From assembly GCF_008042035.1 (NCBI RefSeq), contig NZ_RDBL01000013.1, positions 868,566-924,473 of the forward strand: a stretch of DNA of 55,908 nt, in the 5' to 3' direction. The notes beneath the pieces were generated by a model. It did not search any database and had not been told where the DNA came from. It saw only the letters and a program-made list of their open reading frames with translations. How positions within the stretch are numbered: position 1 is the stretch's first letter; each line of letters starts with the position of its first letter. Of the stretch, positions 34,138 through 41,536 are shown one piece after another. The DNA is from Streptomyces sp. col6. Its GTDB lineage: Bacteria; Actinomycetota; Actinomycetes; Streptomycetales; Streptomycetaceae. The translations under genes were made by a program, and so were the position numbers.

Positions 34138-36999
34138 GTGACCACCGCACCGCCGCCGCAGGACGCGGACGACAGCCGCCTGCTGCGCTGCGCCGCCGTC
34201 TTCATCCCCGGTACGCCCCCGCGCCGGGGGCGCGTCGCCTTCTGGGACCCGGCCGACGCCCCGCTCCCCGAGACCGCCGAAGCCCGGAGCGAGGCGATCA
34301 CGGTCGTCCGCCCGTCCGGGGCCGGCGGCGAGGTGCGCACGCGGGACGTGCCCGCGCTCCTGCTTCCGGTCGACGCGGCCCTGCCCCTGCTCGCGCGCGC
34401 CCGGCACCTGCGCTCCGCACACCCGGCGACCCGCGCCTGGGGGACCGCCGCCCTGCACGCGCTGCACTTGGTGGCCGGTGGCCGTATGCTCCCCGGGCTG
34501 ACGGCCGACGACCACGACGCCTGGCGGGCCGGGCCCCGCGATGCCGGGGACGTCGCCCACCTGCGCGCGGTGGCCGCCGCCCTGCCCTGGGAGGGGCACG
34601 CCGTCCCGCTGCCCGACCGGGCCCCGCTCCGGCTGCCCGACCCCGAGGCGCTGATCGGGGCCTTCCTCGACGCGGTCGCGGACACCCTGCCCCGGACGCC
34701 CGCCGCCGCGTTCGCCATGGGCGCCCCGTTCGCCGCGACCGAGCCACAGCATCTGCCCGGTGCGCGGGAGTGGGCCGTGGAGGTGGCCTCCGGACTGGAC
34801 GCCGGGGTGCGGGTGTCCCTGCGCCTGGACCTCTCCGCGTACGAGCTCTTCGACACGGCCGGACCCGACGAGGCGACGGGCGAGACCGATCGGCATGCCG
34901 CCGCGGCCGTCACCCAGGTGCACAGCCTCGCCGACCCCACCTACGTGGTCGACGCCGCGGCCCTGTGGGCCGGTGACGCGGGCGAACCATTCGGCCCCCG
35001 GGCCCGGATCGACACCGCGCTCGCGCTGCGCCGCGCCGCCCGCGTCTGGGCCCCGCTCGAACGGCTGCTGGACCAGCCGGTCCCCGACGTGCTGGCCCTG
35101 GGAGAGGACGAGCTCTACGAGCTGCTGGGTGACGCCGGTGCCCGGCTGGCCGCCGCCGGGGTCGGGGTCCACTGGCCCAGGGAGCTGGCCCGTACGCTCA
35201 CCGCGACGGCCGTGGTGCGGCCCGCGCCCGGGACGGCCACGGACGGCACCGCGTTCTTCGACGCCGAACAGCTCTTCGCGTTCGACTGGCAGCTCGCGCT
35301 GGGCGAACAGCGGCTCACCGAGGCCGAGATGGACGTGCTCGCCGAGGCCCACCGCCCCGTGGTCCGGCTGCGGGACCAGTGGGTCGTCGTCGATCCCGCG
35401 CTCGTCCGCAAGGCGCGCAAGCGGGAGCTGGGCCTGCTCGACCCTGTGGACGCCCTCGCGGTCGCGCTGACCGGCAGCGCCGAGGTGGACGGCGAACAGG
35501 TCGAGGCGGTGCCCGCCGGCACGCTGGCGGAGCTGCGTACGCGCCTGCTCACCGACGACCCCGTGCCCGCCCCGCCGCCCGGACTCCACGCGACGCTCCG
35601 CGACTACCAGCTGCGCGGGCTGGCCTGGCTGGACCGGATGACCTCGCTGGGCCTCGGCGGCTGCCTCGCCGACGACATGGGCCTCGGCAAGACGATCACC
35701 CTGATCGCCCTCCACCTCCACCGCGCCCACCCCGCGCCCACGCTGGTCATCTGTCCCGCCTCCCTGCTGGGCAACTGGCACCGCGAGATCAACCGCTTCG
35801 CCCCCGGCGTCCCCGTGCGCAGATTCCACGGCACCGGCCGCACCCTCGCCGGAGCGGACCGGGGCTTCGTCCTCACCACGTACGGCACGATGCGCTCCAG
35901 CGCCGCCGAACTGGCCGCCCACCGCTGGGGCCTGGTCGTCGCCGACGAGGCGCAGCACGTCAAGAACCCGCACTCCACCACCGCGAAGGCGCTGCGCACC
36001 ATCCCCTCCCCGGCGCGGGTCGCCCTGACCGGCACCCCCGTGGAGAACAACCTCTCCGAGCTGTGGGCGCTGCTCGACTGGACGACGCCCGGACTGCTCG
36101 GCCCCCTCAAGGCGTTCCGGGCCCGGCACGCCCGGATCGTGGAGAACACCGGCACGGCGGCGGGCCTCGGCAACGACGAGGCGGTGGAGCGGCTGTCCCG
36201 GCTGGTCCGGCCGTTCCTGCTGCGCCGCAAGAAGTCCGACCCGGGCATCGCGCCCGAGCTGCCCCCCAAGACGGAGACCGACCACCCCGTCTTCCTCACC
36301 CGCGAGCAGGCCACGCTGTACGAGGCCACCGTGCGCGAGACCATGGCGTACATCGAGGCGTCCGAGGGCATCGCGCGGCGCGGCCTGATCATGAAGCTGC
36401 TGGCCTCGCTCAAGCAGATCTGCAACCACCCCGCGCAGTATCTGAAGGAGGACGCGGCCCGGCTCACCGGACGCTCGGGAAAGCTCGCCCTCCTGGACGA
36501 ACTGCTCGACACGATCCTCGCCGAGGACGGCTCGGTGCTGGTCTTCACGCAGTACGTGACGATGGCCCGGCTGCTGTCCGCCCATCTGACCGCCCGTGCG
36601 ATCCCGTCCCAGCTCCTGCACGGTGGCACGCCGGTGGCCGAGCGGGAGAGGATGGTCGACCGCTTCCAGTCCGGCGAGGTCCCCGTCTTCCTGCTCTCCC
36701 TCAAGGCGGCGGGCACGGGTCTCAACCTCACCCGGGCCGCCCATGTCATCCACTACGACCGCTGGTGGAACCCGGCCGTCGAGGAGCAGGCCACGGACCG
36801 GGCGTACCGCATCGGCCAGACCCAGCCCGTCCAGGTGCACCGGCTGATCGCCGAGGGCACGGTGGAGGACCGCATCGGCGAGATGCTGCTCGCCAAGCGG
36901 GCGCTGGCCGACGCCGTCCTCGGCAGCGGCGAGAGCGCGCTGACCGAGCTGAGCGACCGTGACCTGGCCGACCTCGTCTCCCTCCGGAGGCCGTCATGA
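34138..36999 (+). CDS. SNF2-family DEAD/DEAH-box helicase
   Basis: This 953-residue ATP-dependent DNA translocase has an N-terminal SNF2-associated domain (about 1-470, acidic and Ala-rich). The ATPase core follows: Walker A DDMGLGKTITL, motif Ia VICPASLLGNWHREI, DEAQ box VVADEAQHVKN and motif III ALTGTPVENN. The C-terminal helicase half has FTQYVTMARLL, LKAAGTGLNLTRA and the Arg-finger motif QATDRAYRIGQTQPVQVHR. It starts with GTG after GGAGGGACC. The stop overlaps the SWIM gene by 4 bp. Bacterial SNF2-SWIM pairs are widespread in actinobacteria with unknown function; remodelling of protein-DNA complexes is the usual inference. The promoter suggests DNA-damage induction. Confidence 0.94.
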   Translation: MTTAPPPQDADDSRLLRCAAVFIPGTPPRRGRVAFWDPADAPLPETAEARSEAITVVRPSGAGGEVRTRDVPALLLPVDAALPLLARARHLRSAHPATRAWGTAALHALHLVAGGRMLPGLTADDHDAWRAGPRDAGDVAHLRAVAAALPWEGHAVPLPDRAPLRLPDPEALIGAFLDAVADTLPRTPAAAFAMGAPFAATEPQHLPGAREWAVEVASGLDAGVRVSLRLDLSAYELFDTAGPDEATGETDRHAAAAVTQVHSLADPTYVVDAAALWAGDAGEPFGPRARIDTALALRRAARVWAPLERLLDQPVPDVLALGEDELYELLGDAGARLAAAGVGVHWPRELARTLTATAVVRPAPGTATDGTAFFDAEQLFAFDWQLALGEQRLTEAEMDVLAEAHRPVVRLRDQWVVVDPALVRKARKRELGLLDPVDALAVALTGSAEVDGEQVEAVPAGTLAELRTRLLTDDPVPAPPPGLHATLRDYQLRGLAWLDRMTSLGLGGCLADDMGLGKTITLIALHLHRAHPAPTLVICPASLLGNWHREINRFAPGVPVRRFHGTGRTLAGADRGFVLTTYGTMRSSAAELAAHRWGLVVADEAQHVKNPHSTTAKALRTIPSPARVALTGTPVENNLSELWALLDWTTPGLLGPLKAFRARHARIVENTGTAAGLGNDEAVERLSRLVRPFLLRRKKSDPGIAPELPPKTETDHPVFLTREQATLYEATVRETMAYIEASEGIARRGLIMKLLASLKQICNHPAQYLKEDAARLTGRSGKLALLDELLDTILAEDGSVLVFTQYVTMARLLSAHLTARAIPSQLLHGGTPVAERERMVDRFQSGEVPVFLLSLKAAGTGLNLTRAAHVIHYDRWWNPAVEEQATDRAYRIGQTQPVQVHRLIAEGTVEDRIGEMLLAKRALADAVLGSGESALTELSDRDLADLVSLRRPS

Positions 37000-38303
37000 G
37001 CCCCGCGCCCCGCCGGCGCCCGGACAGTGCCCGCCCCGGCGCCCGTTCCCGTCCCGGGCCCGACGATCTGCGGCGCACCTTCGAGGCCGTTCCGGTGCGC
37101 ACCTCCGGCGAGGGCGAGCCGTTCGCCGAGAGCTGGTGGGGCCGGGCCTGGGTGACGGCGCTGGAATCCCTCTCGATGGACGGCCCGCGCCTGGCCAGGG
37201 GCCGGGACTACGCGGACGGCGGGCATGTCGCCGCGATCACCGTCACGCCGGGGCACGTCGTCGCCTACGTGCACGGCAGCCGCCCCCGCCCGTACCGCGC
37301 CGAGCTGCGGCTGCGGGCGTTCGCCGACCCCGACTGGGACACCCTGCTGGACGCGGTCGCCGCGCGCCCCGGCCACCTCGCCGCGCTGCTCGCCAAGGAG
37401 ATGCCGCACTCCCTGGCGGAGACCGCGACCGCCGCCGGCATGACCCTGCTGCCCGCCCCGGGCGACCTCGACCCCGCCTGCACCTGCCCCGACCGGGGCA
37501 GGCCCTGCAAGCACGTCGCGGCCCTCAGCTACCAGATGGCCCTCCTGCTGGACACCGACCCGTTCGTCCTGCTCCTGCTGCGCGGCCGGGGCGAGCGCGA
37601 ACTCCTGGAGGAGCTGGGCCGGCGCAACGCCGCGCACTCCGCCCGGGAGCGGCCCCCCGCCCCCGACACCCCGTCCGTGCCCGTCGAAGAGGCGCTGGCC
37701 GCCCGCTTCCTGCCGCCGCTGCCCGCGCCGTTCCCGGTGGACCCGCACCCGGGCCGCCCGCCCGCCTACCCCGCGCTGCCCGGGGCCCGGGACCCGCTCG
37801 CCCTGGACCAGCTCGCCACGGACGCGGCGGCCCGCGCCCACGCCCTGCTGACCACCGGCCGCGACCCGCTCGCCGGGCTCACCACCTGGCAGGACGCCGT
37901 GCGTCTCGCGGCGTCCGGACCCACCGCCGGGCTCACCGCTAGCACCCGCGCCCTCTACCGGGAGCTGGCCTCCGCCACCGGCCGCAACACCACGGACCTG
38001 GCCCGCGCCGTCGCCGCCTGGCGGCAGGGCGAGGCCGAGGGTCTTGCGGTCCTGGAGACGCCGTGGGACCCCCCGGCGGGCCCCTTCGACCGGGCCCGCC
38101 CGGCCCTCGCGGCGGCCGGCTTCCCCCGCTTCCAGCCCTGGCGCAACCAGCTCACCCACCCGGGCCACGCCTTCCAGCTCCGCTTCGGCCGCGACGGCCG
38201 CTGGTACGGCTACGAGTCGGACCCGGGCGAGGACGACTGGTGGCCGCGTGCCGCGCCGGACACCGACCCGGTCGGCGCCCTCCTGGAGCTGACCGGCGGC
38301 TGA
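36996..38303 (+). CDS. SWIM zinc-finger protein, partner of the SNF2 helicase
   Basis: This 435-residue protein overlaps the helicase gene by ATGA, so is translationally coupled. The N-terminal domain has the conserved FAESWWGRAWVTALE. The SWIM finger ACTCPDRGRPCKHVAAL (about 164-180) has the C-x-C...C-x-H ligand set. The C-terminal half is Ala/Pro/Leu-rich with no recognised domain. SWIM fingers bind DNA or protein, and in RecA-mediator complexes (Shu) and bacterial SNF2 pairs they act as accessory factors. The fixed pairing suggests one complex. Confidence 0.92.
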   Translation: MSPAPRRRPDSARPGARSRPGPDDLRRTFEAVPVRTSGEGEPFAESWWGRAWVTALESLSMDGPRLARGRDYADGGHVAAITVTPGHVVAYVHGSRPRPYRAELRLRAFADPDWDTLLDAVAARPGHLAALLAKEMPHSLAETATAAGMTLLPAPGDLDPACTCPDRGRPCKHVAALSYQMALLLDTDPFVLLLLRGRGERELLEELGRRNAAHSARERPPAPDTPSVPVEEALAARFLPPLPAPFPVDPHPGRPPAYPALPGARDPLALDQLATDAAARAHALLTTGRDPLAGLTTWQDAVRLAASGPTAGLTASTRALYRELASATGRNTTDLARAVAAWRQGEAEGLAVLETPWDPPAGPFDRARPALAAAGFPRFQPWRNQLTHPGHAFQLRFGRDGRWYGYESDPGEDDWWPRAAPDTDPVGALLELTGG

Positions 38304-38336
38304 GGGGTCCCTGCCCCGCCCGGCATGCCCGAAGCC

Positions 38337-38930
38337 TCAGCCGTGCCCGCGCCCGGCGGGCAGCACGGCGTCGACGACGGCGGCCGCGAAACCGGGCGGC
38401 ACGGGCTCGTTCCTGAGCAGCGCCCGCACCCACACCGCCCCCGCGATCAGGTCGAGCAGCAGCTTCGGGTCGGCCCCCGGCGGCAGCTCGCCGCGTGCGG
38501 CGGCCCGGGTGAACACCGGCTGCTCGCGCGAGAACCGGTCGGCGAAGAAGTCCCGGCCCAGCGCGGCGAGTTCGTCGTCGGGCAGGCCCGTCCCGGAGGC
38601 CAGGGCCCGCACGATCGCCCGGGTCCGTACACCGGTGACCAGGCCGGTCACCTGCTCCGTGAGGGCGATCAGGTCCCCGCGCAGCGAGCCCGAGTCGGGG
38701 ATCTCGAGGTCCAGGACCCGGGCCCGGAGCAGCGCGGCGCGCAGCAGCGGCGCCTTCGACGGCCACCAGCGGTAGATGGTCGTCTTGTTGACCCCCGCTT
38801 CCTGGGCGACGGCCTCGACGGTGAGCCCCGCGTAGCCGCGCTCGGCGAGCAGCCGCAGGGTGGCGTCGAAGATCGCCTCGGCGGCGCGGGGGCCCTTGCC
38901 GGGCCGGGACTGTGGGGGAGGGGCGGACAT
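38337..38930 (-). CDS. TetR-family repressor
   Basis: This 197-residue regulator has an N-terminal HTH (AEAIFDATLRLLAERGYAGL, VEAVAQEAGVNKTTIYRWWPS, about 16-62) and a C-terminal ligand domain (TetR_C-type, DGLSL-like helices). ATG 38930 is chosen since upstream in-frame codons fall in the operator. A perfect 26-bp palindrome lies 15 bp upstream, between it and the divergent HXXEE gene, so it most likely represses both. Confidence 0.93.
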   Translation of the reverse strand: MSAPPPQSRPGKGPRAAEAIFDATLRLLAERGYAGLTVEAVAQEAGVNKTTIYRWWPSKAPLLRAALLRARVLDLEIPDSGSLRGDLIALTEQVTGLVTGVRTRAIVRALASGTGLPDDELAALGRDFFADRFSREQPVFTRAAARGELPPGADPKLLLDLIAGAVWVRALLRNEPVPPGFAAAVVDAVLPAGRGHG

Positions 38931-38944
38931 GGCGGCTCCAGAAA

Positions 38945-38970
38945 AGTGCAACGCAACGTTGCGTTGCACT
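38945..38970. promoter_or_regulatory. 26-bp perfect palindromic operator for the TetR regulator
   Basis: AGTGCAACGCAAC and its exact reverse complement abut to form 38945-38970. TATAGG/TAGGCT (38970-38977) follows immediately and would be the -10 of the plus-strand HXXEE gene, so a bound repressor would cover its -35. Confidence 0.88.
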
Positions 38971-39016
38971 ATAGGCTGCGGCCGACCGCCGGCGCACGAC
39001 ACGCAGAGGGGTGCTC

Positions 39017-39562
39017 ATGAAGACCGACAGGACCTCCGGAGTTTCCGGAGCGGTGACCTGGGGGCTGCTGGCCGCCTGGGCGGCCAACGACCTGGAGGAG
39101 ATCGCCACCATGGCGTGCTGGCTCCGCACCGCACGGCCCGGGCTCAGGAAGCGTCTGCCGTGGGTGCCCGACCGGGTGTGGGACCGGGCGGACCTCTCGC
39201 AGCGGGAGGTGAACACGGCCATCGGCCTCATGGGCGTGGTCGTCGCGGCGGCCGCCGCGGACGGGGCGCGCACGGGCGGCCGCAGCGCCTTCTTCCGTAC
39301 GGCCCTGGCCGGATTCGGGCTCCACGGGGTGGTGCACATGGCGCAGTCGGCGGCGTACGGCGGCTACACGCCGGGGGTGGCCACCTCGCCGACCGTCGTC
39401 GTCCCGTACTCGCTCTGGGCGCTGCGCCGGCTGCGGGCGGCGGGCATTCCGGTGGGCGGCGCCCGCGCGACGGCGGCCGGGCTGGCGTTCCTGCCGGTGG
39501 CGGTGGCCGGCGTGCACGCGGCGGCCCGGGTGCTGGCCCGGCCGCGTACGCCCGGCGCCTGA
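39017..39562 (+). CDS. HXXEE-domain membrane protein
   Basis: This 181-residue protein has four or five hydrophobic segments. The motif that names the family appears as NDLEE (AWAANDLEEIATM) with Asn replacing the usual His. A second His-rich helix (LHGVVHMAQS) follows. The function of the family is unknown. ATG 39017 is preferred; a GTG at 39011 is possible. It is divergent from and probably controlled by the adjacent TetR gene. Confidence 0.8.
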   Translation: MKTDRTSGVSGAVTWGLLAAWAANDLEEIATMACWLRTARPGLRKRLPWVPDRVWDRADLSQREVNTAIGLMGVVVAAAAADGARTGGRSAFFRTALAGFGLHGVVHMAQSAAYGGYTPGVATSPTVVVPYSLWALRRLRAAGIPVGGARATAAGLAFLPVAVAGVHAAARVLARPRTPGA

Positions 39563-39624
39563 CCGGGGGCGCGGCCGGTTCCGTACACCCGGGGCATGGC
39601 CGCAAGCGCGGCCCGCCGCCCCCC

Positions 39625-40158
39625 TCAGAAGTCGGCGCTCAGCCGCTCCTCCAGCCGCCCCACCGAATCCTGGGCGTACGCGTTCTCGTAGGCGTCGCGG
39701 ATGCGCTCGATCTGCCGGCCGCGCACCCGCGCCTCGGATGCCGGGTAGAGCAGGGTCAGCTCATAGCTGCGCTCCCGCTCGATCACCCCGCGGGAGTCCC
39801 GCCACTGCCCCCGGCCGTCCTGGATGGTCAGCCCGTTCGGGAAGCGCGGGGTGACCTCCGCGTCGATGAACTCCAGGAACTGCCGGTCGGTCACCTCCGG
39901 TCCGCCGTCGGGGCGTTCGGTGCCGAAGAGGAGCCGTGTCTCGATGTAGTCCTTCCCCCGTAGGGCCTCCGCCACCGCCGGGCGGGGCTCCGGCGAGGAG
40001 CCCGAGCCGAGCGTGGCGTACGCGACGGGCGTGCCCACCGCCAGGACGGCGAGGCCCGCCGTGGCGGCGACGAGCGCGGTCCGCCGTCGCGGGCGGCGGC
40101 GGTCGTCGGGGGAGCCGGCCGGGTCGTTCGCGGCGGCCGTGCGGGACAGGAGAGGCAT
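39625..40158 (-). CDS. DUF3574 secreted or membrane-anchored protein
   Basis: This 177-residue protein has an Arg-rich N-terminus, a signal or anchor helix (about 26-47, TALVAATAGLAVLAVGTP), and a DUF3574 domain (about 68-160) recognisable by RLLFGTERPDG, FIDAEVTPRFPNGLTI and the GQWRDSRG motif. The function is unknown. It lies between the HXXEE gene (convergent) and the uncharacterised 40374 gene (divergent, about 215 bp apart). Confidence 0.8.
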   Translation of the reverse strand: MPLLSRTAAANDPAGSPDDRRRPRRRTALVAATAGLAVLAVGTPVAYATLGSGSSPEPRPAVAEALRGKDYIETRLLFGTERPDGGPEVTDRQFLEFIDAEVTPRFPNGLTIQDGRGQWRDSRGVIERERSYELTLLYPASEARVRGRQIERIRDAYENAYAQDSVGRLEERLSADF

Positions 40159-40335
40159 GGGGGAGCCCTTCGTTCCGGATGCGGGGAAGGCGCAGACGCG
40201 CGGGCCTCACTGTCGCAAGCGGCCCGGGGCCGGTGGCGTCGGCGGAAGGGCGTCACCGGGAATCCACCCGAACGGGCGGGAGCGCACAGAGGTGTGCCGG
40301 GCGCACCGGCCCGTGCGCGACGGCGCCAAAAACCC

Positions 40336-40366
40336 TTGGCGGCACCGCCGTTGCCGCTGCTAGCTT
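40336..40366 (+). promoter_or_regulatory. Putative promoter giving a leaderless mRNA for the 40374 gene
   Basis: TTGGCG (40336-40341), 19 bp, TAGCTT (40361-40366); the GTG start is at 40374, 7 nt further. No ribosome binding site precedes the GTG. The spacer is slightly long, so this is tentative. Confidence 0.4.
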
Positions 40367-40373
40367 CCTCGGC

Positions 40374-41105
40374 GTGGCGAAACTCAATCAGATCATCGCA
40401 GTGGAGAAGGGCGTCAAGTCCAAGGCACACCAGGACCTGACGGCGGCGCATCACGGCCTCCAGAAGGCCGGACTCCTCGCCGGGATCTCCCGGACCTATC
40501 AGCCGAAGGACGAGGAGGGCGAGCAGCTGCCGCCCGAGTCGACGCCGGTGCAGGTCAAGGCCGAGGGCGTGCTGCGGGAGACCGCGAAGTCCCTCACCCG
40601 CCTGTTCGACGTGACCGCCACGAAGGACTGGGCGAACTGCGAGGCCCGTGCCGATGTGACCGTCGACGGCCGGGTCCTGGTGAGTGACGTACCGGTTTCC
40701 TATCTGCTCTTCCTGGAGAAGCAGCTCGTCGACCTCAACACCTTCGTGCGCAAGCTTCCGGTGCTGGAGGCGTCCGAGGCGTGGAGCCAGGACCCGTCCA
40801 CCGACGCGTGGAAGACCGAGCCGGTCCGGACCCTGCGCACCAAGAAGGTGCCCCGCAACCACGTGAAGGCGGAGGCCACCGAGAAGCACCCGGCGCAGGT
40901 CGAGGTGTACTACGAGGACGTACCGATCGGTTACTGGACGACCGTGAAGTTCTCCGGGGCGCTGCCCGCGCGCCGGGTGAACGAACTGCTCGACCGGGTG
41001 GAGAAGCTCCAGCAGGCCGTCAAGTTCGCCCGCGAGGAGGCCAACGGCACGGAGGTCACGGACCAGCGGGTGGGTGACGCCGTCTTCGGTTACCTCTTCG
41101 GGTGA
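40374..41105 (+). CDS. Conserved actinobacterial protein of unknown function, linked to the permuted tRNA-like RNA locus
   Basis: This 243-residue soluble protein has no signal or membrane segment. I recognise its sequence as a family conserved in Streptomyces (I believe indexed only as a DUF, DUF7873), with no assigned activity. Visible segments are KLNQIIAVEKGVKSKAHQ, RLFDVTATKDWANCEARADV, SYLLFLEKQLVDLNTFVRKL, a Lys/Arg-rich stretch TLRTKKVPRNHVKAEATEKH that could contact RNA, and VYYEDVPIGYWTTVKFSG. The last 40 residues form a helix with heptad-like spacing (RRVNELLDRVEKLQQAVKFA). No catalytic motif of an RNA ligase, nuclease or kinase is seen. The start is the GTG at 40374, placed 7 nt from a -10. 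Directly downstream lie two permuted tRNA-like modules on the same strand, so protein and RNA are probably one transcript. Confidence 0.88.
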   Translation: MAKLNQIIAVEKGVKSKAHQDLTAAHHGLQKAGLLAGISRTYQPKDEEGEQLPPESTPVQVKAEGVLRETAKSLTRLFDVTATKDWANCEARADVTVDGRVLVSDVPVSYLLFLEKQLVDLNTFVRKLPVLEASEAWSQDPSTDAWKTEPVRTLRTKKVPRNHVKAEATEKHPAQVEVYYEDVPIGYWTTVKFSGALPARRVNELLDRVEKLQQAVKFAREEANGTEVTDQRVGDAVFGYLFG

Positions 41106-41118
41106 CCGACCATGGATT

Positions 41119-41145
41119 CCCCGGCGGTGGTCGAAACCGCCGGGG
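41119..41145 (+). terminator. 10-bp hairpin between the protein gene and the RNA locus
   Basis: CCCCGGCGGT pairs with ACCGCCGGGG around a 7-nt loop, starting 14 nt after the stop codon. It may be a terminator, a processing site or a 3'-end protector that separates the mRNA from the RNA modules. Confidence 0.65.
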
Positions 41146-41152
41146 TGCGCGA

Positions 41153-41305
41153 GGAGCGCAAAGCTGAAACTGAAGTTTGTCGTGACGAAGCGGTTCCGGT
41201 GGAGGTTCGAGTCCTCCCCCCGGCACTTCCGCGCTCAGCGCGGATACGGGCCGGGGTGGCCCAACTGGCAGAGGCAGACCGTGATCAATCTCAGACTCTC
41301 GCTCC
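41153..41305 (+). ncRNA. Circularly permuted tRNA-like module A
   Basis: The 3' half comes first: anticodon 3' strand CGGTT (41191-41195), variable loop CCGGT, T arm GGAGG-TTCGAGT-CCTCC (41201-41217), acceptor CCCCGGC (41218-41224), discriminator A (41225). A 24-nt linker contains a CCGCGC/GCGCGG hairpin. The 5' half follows: acceptor GCCGGGG (41250-41256), T8, D stem GCC/GGC with loop containing AACTGG (41259-41275), anticodon 5' strand GACCG (41277-41281). Both the acceptor (7 of 7) and anticodon (5 of 5, one G-T) stems pair across the permutation. U8-A14, A15-U48, G18G19 and the T loop are canonical. GGAGCG (41153-41158) and CGCTCC (41300-41305) close the module. No splice point gives U33. 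Gene boundaries are inferred from these helices. Confidence 0.8.
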
Positions 41306-41318
41306 AGGCTCAGCATGC

Positions 41319-41478
41319 GCCGCCTATCGCCGGATCAAACGGGCCCGTGCCCGTGGGCGTCGAGATGCCGGTTCGACTCCGGCCCGTGGAGCTTCGGTCC
41401 GCGGTCGTCTAAAGGCAGGACGCGACGACATAAAACTGATACGGGACCTTAAACGTGCCGGCGTGTCATGCAGGCGGC
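41319..41478 (+). ncRNA. Circularly permuted tRNA-like module B
   Basis: The 3' half comes first: anticodon 3' strand CGTCG (41358-41362), variable AGAT, T arm GCCGG-TTCGACT-CCGGC (41367-41383), acceptor CCGTGGA (41384-41390), discriminator G (41391). A 6-nt linker CTTCGG joins it to the 5' half: acceptor TCCGCGG (41398-41404), T8, 4-bp D stem GTCT/GGAC (41407-41421), anticodon 5' strand CGACG (41423-41427). The acceptor stem pairs 7 of 7 with one G-T, the anticodon stem 5 of 5. U8-A14 and A15-U48 are possible. Outer helices GCCGCCT/AGGCGGC (41319-41325 with 41472-41478) and CGCCGG/CCGGCG (41328-41333 with 41458-41463) close the module. U1-A72 and G73 resemble tRNA-Gln. No joining point gives U33. 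Confidence 0.8.
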
Positions 41479-41485
41479 AATCACA

Positions 41486-41516
41486 GGGCTCGGGGGCCGG
41501 CTACGCCCCCGGGCCC
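41486..41516. terminator. Terminator hairpin ending the RNA locus and the aminotransferase gene
   Basis: A 12-bp stem (GGGCTCGGGGGC with GCCCCCGGGCCC, one T-G) has a 7-nt loop, 8 nt after module B and 20 nt from the convergent aminotransferase stop. Confidence 0.8.
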
Positions 41517-41536
41517 GCTCCTCATTCGGCGCGGAC

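Noticed and set aside
34138..38303. Calling the SNF2-SWIM pair an anti-phage defence system
   Set aside because: No nuclease, methylase or other effector is linked and the pair is broadly conserved in the core chromosome; a repair role fits better.
41250..41391. Reading 5'-half A plus 3'-half B as one tRNA with a long intron
   Set aside because: The acceptor strands GCCGGGG and CCGTGGA do not pair and neither do the anticodon strands GACCG and CGTCG, whereas the permuted pairing is complete in both modules.
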